64,000 nt of DNA from Lunularia cruciata (taxonomy: Eukaryota; Streptophyta; Marchantiopsida; Lunulariales; Lunulariaceae). The stretch covers positions 50,110,333 through 50,174,332 of the forward strand of contig OX419756.1 in NCBI GenBank assembly GCA_948567375.1, written 5' to 3'. Below, one piece after another: positions 58,978 to 64,000 of the stretch (position 1 is its first letter; each line of letters begins with the position of its first letter). A model generated the notes under the pieces. That model ran no database searches and was not told the DNA's origin. It saw only the letters and a list, made by a program, of their open reading frames with translations. The translations under genes were made by a program, and so were the position numbers.

Positions 58978-59068
58978 GCCTAGTCCCATTCTATCTCTCT
59001 TTTGTCTCTTACTTGTATGGCTTGATGGGGTCTTCACATCCTTCTTGTGTTCTATGTGGTTGCCTTTT
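58978..59068 (+). repeat. Dispersed repeat family copy
   Basis: GCCTAGTCCCATTCTATCTC, TTTTGTCTCTTACTTGTATGG, CTTGATGGGGTCTTCACATC, then CTTCTTGTGTTCTATGTGG and TTGCCTTTT follow the order of the 28563-28671 copy. C-to-T changes (GCGGTCGCC to GTGGTTGCC) suggest methylation-driven decay. Confidence 0.65.
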
Positions 59069-60110
59069 ATCTTGAAGGTTGAAACATTTCACAATACTCT
59101 TTGTAGAGATAGATTTAATAGTACCTTGATCTTGGTACTTTGACTTAAAGGCAATTCAAGTTGGGAGATAGACTTAATAATATCCTAGAACTGAGGTGTG
59201 CTTAGTGAGTCCACACTATTACTAAAATTCACGGATAGGTAGAGTTTGCTCTTGTACCTGTTCAATATAATGTCAAGCAATTTTCACATAGCACATTGCA
59301 ATTTTTCTCCTTTGCTTGTATCCTCTTACTTTGGGAGAGGGAATCTTGAATATCAATTTTCCTTGAATTGTCAAAAGCAAGAAATATAAAGAGCTCACCT
59401 ATGGAGTTTACTTTGGAATTGATAACATTAAACTTTTGCAACCTTTTATTGTTCAAAAGTAGCAAACTCTTGAGAGTTTACTGGAGTTAAACAAGATTGT
59501 CCCGTGATGATCCAAGGAGTGCACTAGGAGTAATATTTTTTTGTAATTTTCCTTAAATTATCATTCAGAATTAGTGAATTATGTGCTGCAAACTCATATA
59601 AAGAATATCTTTTAGCACTCTTGATATTAGGTGCATTGGCTCATACTTGTGGAAAGTTGTCTTGAAATTAATATAAATCTGTACATCAATTACAAAACAC
59701 AAAGAAAGCTAAAACATACTCAAAGAAGCTAAGTGAATCTCCTTTTATTATAGATCAAATAATATGAAATGAGAAATGGATTACTTATAGGTCAGTCCTT
59801 AGGTTCTAACCAAGTGTTCCTACAAAACTAATAAATGTGCTGCTTGGCTTTACCTCTCTTGACTATAGTGCTATTTATGCTTAATCCTTCTTGACTATGC
59901 ATCTAGCATCTTGATGAACTAAAGACTTTACACATTGAATCAAATAACAAATTTTGAGAGAAATATAAAACTAGGTGCCATCCATCATTCTATTTATATT
60001 GTAGGATTGCTCTTATTGCAATGCCTAATGCATCTATAACTAGCTTAATTGGATGTTTTGGGTCATACTATTTCAAGATTGGTGCATGTAGTGATACATC
60101 TTTCAATTCC
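59069..60110. other. AT-rich spacer, no gene seen
   Basis: It leads into the gypsy pol remnant. No confident motif. It may hold the decayed RNase H and integrase end of that - strand element. Confidence 0.4.
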
Positions 60111-61530
60111 TAAAAGGTCAATTTTTTTGTGGTTCCTCACATCCACTTTTCCCCCTTGCTAACTAGTGCCATTAGAGGTTTTGTGACCTTGGAGAAATCC
60201 TTGACAAATTGACAATAGAACCCTATCAGTCCTAAGAAACTCTTGAGTTGACTCCAATCATTTGAAGCATCCCATTTCTGAATGATCTCTATTTTATTTG
60301 TTGATACTTAGATACTTTTTTAATTTACTCTATGCCCCAAGTAATCTACTTTAGACTTTCCAAACTTGCATTTTGAGATTTTGGTATACAATTGATTTTT
60401 TCATAAAATCAGGAGGACTTCTTGTAGATGTTGCTTGTGCTCCCTCATCTTCACACTATGGACTAAGATATCATCAAAGAAAATGATAATAAATTTATGC
60501 AAGTATAAATGAACTATGTCATTAATCAAACTCATGAAAATGGCCAATGCATTAGTGAGGCCAAATGGCATCACCAGATACTCAAAGTGACCATACCTTG
60601 TTTGAAAGGTAATTTTGTGCATGTCTTTCTCTATGATCTTGATTTGGTTATAATCGCTCCATAGATCAAGTTTGGTGAAGTGTTTTCTCTACTAAGTTGA
60701 TCAAATAGATTATCCACGTGAAGTAATGGGTGTTCATTCTTAACTATATGTTGATTTAAGCCCCAATAGTCAATGCACATGTGCATTGTAATATCCTTCT
60801 TCTTCATAAACAAGACAAGAGATCCATATGGTGATAAGTTGGATAAACCTTCCTATAGCATATCATTGATTTGAGCCTCACACTCCTCCAATTCATGAGA
60901 TGATAGTCAATATGGGGCTTTAAAAGGAGGTGTCTTCGTAAGGAGTATCTCAATTTTATGATCTACTCTCCTTTTTGGTGATAATCTTGAGAGTAAATCA
61001 TCAAGAAAAACATCTTGAAACTCATTGATTACATCTTTCAAATTCTCAAGAATTTGTCCATTGAGTTGTGCACTTTGGGCTTTTCTTATTAGACCCATGA
61101 AACATCTATCTATCTTACCAATAGCTATTGTCTTTATGACATAGAGAGATAGTTCTTGCCTTTACAATCTTTTTTATCTCTATCTCTAATGACCTTCCAT
61201 TGGCTAGCTCTCACTACTTTCTTTCTCTAATTGATCATGACATTGTAGTGCTCTATCCACAACATGCCTAAGATCACATTGTAACAAGTTAATTGTATCA
61301 CTCTCCACTCAATTTCTTCTTGATACTCTCCTCTAAAGAGTGCTACCTTTTAAGCAACAACTCAATTCTTTTAGTCTAACCATTAAGTGACTATTTCTTC
61401 ATTCTCATCTTTCTATAGTTCCATCTCCAACCTTATTGCAACAGAGTGAGATAAGAAATTCTCTATTGCTCCAAGATCTATCAATACTCTCACTTGACCA
61501 AAAGGAATCTTTAGAGAATCTTCCTATAAG
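60111..61530 (-). pseudogene. Ty3/gypsy pol remnant (protease, reverse transcriptase, RNase H start)
   Basis: Read on the - strand in order: a protease-like VRVLIDLGAIENFLS (usual active site D-S-G-A, here D-L-G-A) and YNVILGMLWIEHYNVM near 61,240-61,500; RT blocks MFMKKKDITMHMCIDYWGLN and KNEHPLLHVDNLFDQL (60631-60813); ITFQTRYGHFEYLVMPFGLT and FFDDILVHS, the catalytic F-x-DD box (60401-60622); then LKSFLGLIGFYCQFVKDFSK and TKPLMALVSKG (about 60,160-60,260). Frameshifts and stops separate the pieces, so it is not autonomous. The family is plant gypsy with no chromodomain seen. Confidence 0.85.
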
Positions 61531-61689
61531 AAGCTAAAAACAACATGAGTGAGGTACCATTGGAAAGCTTTCAATGAGACAAACAAGGATGAGAATAATC
61601 AAGTGCAAGTATTGATAGACAAAGTGATTGAGTATATTCAAAGTTGCTTACTTTGTTAACAAAATCAATTAGGCTCTTGCAAGACTCTT

Positions 61690-62095
61690 TCAACCACTCC
61701 CTACTCCTAGACAACATTGGGAATAGGTCATCATGGATCTAGTTTGTGAATTGCCCAAGACCACCTCAAGGTTTGACTTCCATTGAAGACTTTGTAGACC
61801 GACTCAACAAAATGATTCATGTGTGTCCTAGACCAAGGATGTGATTGCTCCACAATTAGCTCAATTTTACTTGGCTATATTATTTTCTCACCATGACTTG
61901 TCTCAAGTGCACATCACCAATTGGAGCACTCAATTCATTAGTTTGTTTTGGAGAACACTCTTTGGTATGTTCAAAACCAAAGTTGCCATATCCATAACAT
62001 ACCAACCATAAACCAATGGACAAATAGAGTGGGCTAATCACACTATTGAAGACATGCTCTAGGGCTTAATCTTAGAGGAGAAAGAAAGGTGGAAT
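61690..62095 (+). pseudogene. Ty3/gypsy integrase remnant, + strand
   Basis: Recognisable pieces: VIMDLVCELPKTTSRFD, FVDRLNKMIHVCP, then across frame changes NWSTQF.S.FWRTLFGMF, and ANHTIEDML. These follow the S-MDFV-GLP, VVDRLTKMAHF, G-QF-S-FW and T-QTLEDMLR blocks of gypsy integrase. It faces opposite to the pol remnant at 60111-61530, so it comes from a different insertion or a rearranged one. It runs directly into the LTR at 62096. Confidence 0.7.
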
Positions 62096-62677
62096 TGGCT
62101 TGGTAATATTTAGAAAGATGTTATATATGACGGTCTAAGTAGATAAGATAGAGGTGCCACCAAAAGAGTACTTCCACTAATAGGGTAGGGACCCAAAACA
62201 CCATGAAAACTTTAGTCAGTTTTGGAGGCCTAAATGAATGAATTAGGTCTCAAAAAATGAAAAATCATCCCTTCAAAACAAAATATGTTTCCTCTTCTCT
62301 CCCTAATTTTCTAATCAAGAGCTTTCCAACAGTACTCAACCATCTGGTTTTAAGCTTTGTTTAAGTTTTGAGCTTTGTATAGAAAGATTTCCCAAAGATT
62401 TATTTTGGTCAAAACTTGTTTGACCAACTAGATAGGACAAAGATCTACATGTCACCAATACATGCAAATAATTTGAGCTAGGAGCTTGGTGACATGTCAC
62501 CAATCCATGTATGTGATCCAAGGGTGGAGCTCACTTTGAATGGATCCTCTTTGCTATATAATAAAGACAAGGTGCTCCTTTGGAGCATCAAAGTATTGAG
62601 TGATGAAGCCTTGTATTTCTTTTGTGCTTCTTTTCTTGTGTGTCTCTTGGGGGTTTTCTTGTCCTCAGAATATTATA
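62096..62677 (+). mobile_element. LTR, right copy (+ orientation)
   Basis: Homologous to 1404-1998 from GGTGGAATTGGCTTGGTAAT onward, including the TATA/AATAAAGACAAGGTGCTCCT block near 62558-62581 and the end TCAGAATATTATA. It lacks the first 60 bp or so present in the left copy and in the inverted copy. It follows integrase, so it is probably the 3' LTR of the + strand element. Confidence 0.75.
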
Positions 62678-63022
62678 GGTACCATTGGAAAGCTCTTGAC
62701 AAGACAAATAGGGGAGAGAAGGCAACATCTTTTCCCCTGAGGGAGGAAAAAGTATTGATCCTTCCTTGTTTGTCAAAAAATGGAATGAAAGAACTTGCTT
62801 GAAGGGGGGAGGGATCTTTCATTTTTTGAGACCAAATTCATCCATTTAGGCCTCTAAAGTTTTCATGGTATTTTTAGCCACTTCTCTATTAGTGGAAGTA
62901 CTATTTTGGTGACACCTCTATCTTATCTATTTAGACCATCATATATAACATCCTTCTAGGTATTACCAAGCCAATTTCCACCTCTAGATAATATGTCTAG
63001 CTAGTGGTATTACATTGGGCCA
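62678..63022 (-). mobile_element. Partial LTR, inverted, head-to-head with the previous LTR
   Basis: Reverse complement of the 5' half of the same LTR. GGTACCATTGGAAAGCTCTTG at its left is internal LTR sequence, and at its right GCTAGACATATTATCTAGAG mirrors 1433-1462. The far end (TTGGGCCA read on the + strand) corresponds to the TG start of the LTR. Another short piece of the same junction, GGTACCATTGGAAAGCT, is at 61553. Confidence 0.7.
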
Positions 63023-64000
63023 GCTTGTTATTTTCCTTGTAATCGGCTTTCGTTCCTCTCTTTCTATTGTACCATGAAGAGCGGAATGTATAACTCTTAT
63101 TATACTTCCTTGTGAGATGCAACAACTTGTGTTTCTCCCTTTATCTCCTATATACACACTTGGGTAGATTCTTCCTCCTTGGCATTCAACATCTCTACCT
63201 CCTCCTCCTTACCCTTTAGGATGATCTTCTCCTTGTCCTTGAGGATATCTCTCACAAGATCTTTGAACTTGAGTTCCTCTCTCACCTATGGTTTTAATAC
63301 TTCTTTTCCATTCTTTGCTACTTTGTCCACCACTTTGTTACTTGTTCTTGTTAATGACTGTCTAGCCTCATTTTTGTGTTCTCCTTGTATGTGGATGAGA
63401 GAGAGGATGTTTCTCCATCTATTTGAGGAGGTGTTGCTACATGGGAATCATGATTCACCACAAGGACTTTGTCTTGCTCATGGAGGGTCTCCTTCTCCTT
63501 CATGAGTGATTGGCACTTTATTTCTCATTTGGTGAAGTCTCCTTGTGTTGGAGCCAATTGCACACTGTCTTGATTAGAGCTTGCCCTTGCTTTCAAGTCC
63601 AAAGAGAGCTCAATGCAGGTGAAGTATTTTTCCTTTGCTGATCTTTCTTTTGGGTGGTTGTCTTCTTTTGGTCTGGTGTTATTCTTGGAATCTCAACAAT
63701 GACTTCTTTGTCATCCACTCTGTTGTGATCTTCCTCAATCACAACATTATCTCTTGTGATGCCTTGATTGTTTTACTCATGATCTTCTTTGGAGGAATAT
63801 TTGTTTATTCAAAATTTCTTCTTCAAAGTATGTGCCTTCTTTTGTGCTCCCAATTCCTTTTTTTTATAGATATCTTGGGGTGTTGTGTACTTCCTCCACA
63901 TGAGAGTATATGTTCTTTGACTTTGCATACTTCTTTTCAACTAATCTATACTTCTCTTATCTGATTTCCACTTCTAGATGCAAACAAAAATACCCCTTAT
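63023..64000 (-). pseudogene. Charged, coiled-coil-like coding remnant (possibly gag)
   Basis: On the - strand, 63,180-63,300 reads VREELKFKDLVRDILKDKEK and IILKGKEEEVEMLNAKEEE. Around 63,410-63,510 it reads MKEKETLHEQDKVLVVNHDS. Lysine/glutamate-rich helices of this kind occur in retrotransposon gag and in many plant repeats. Frames are interrupted and no zinc knuckle was found. The sequence continues beyond the window. Confidence 0.3.

Overview
The window looks like nuclear DNA of a land plant. The evidence is a set of multi-exon genes with GT-AG introns of about 70 to 1,500 nt, one 3.6 kb intron, plant-type repeats, decayed Ty3/gypsy retrotransposons, and a KRP-type cell-cycle inhibitor. 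The FAN-type BEACH gene and the sequence style suggest a bryophyte-grade or other early-diverging plant. That is an inference, and I cannot name the species.

The layout has three parts. Bases 1 to about 17,200 are AT-rich and gene-poor. They hold an LTR, several MITE-like elements with terminal inverted repeats, a trace of gypsy pol, and two adjoining long inverted repeats (9638-10360 and 10369-10876, the first apparently perfect). Bases of about 17,300 to 55,600 form a GC-richer gene island. Bases of about 55,700 to 64,000 are AT-rich again and carry gypsy pol in both orientations, head-to-head LTR pieces and a remnant of another reverse-transcriptase element.

Four gene models in the island were rebuilt by joining exons with consistent splice phase. 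(1) + strand 21540-26518: a divergent KRP/ICK cyclin-dependent kinase inhibitor whose CDI domain appears only after a short third exon is spliced on. (2) - strand 30534-34220: FCF1/UTP24, the PIN nuclease of 18S rRNA processing, in eight exons, including one GC-AG intron. (3) + strand 36069-46291: a FAN/NSMAF-like protein (PH-GRAM, BEACH, WD40) in up to 23 exons, about 1,209 residues. (4) - strand 49048-49891: a tentative metallothionein-like small gene.

FCF1 and the BEACH gene are divergent and share a region of about 1.85 kb. The genes do not form one pathway: cell-cycle control, ribosome biogenesis, membrane or lysosome-type signalling and perhaps metal binding. The introns and intergenic spacers of the island carry many short local duplications (70 to 210 bp units), including a decayed copy of BEACH exon 13 inside the preceding intron.
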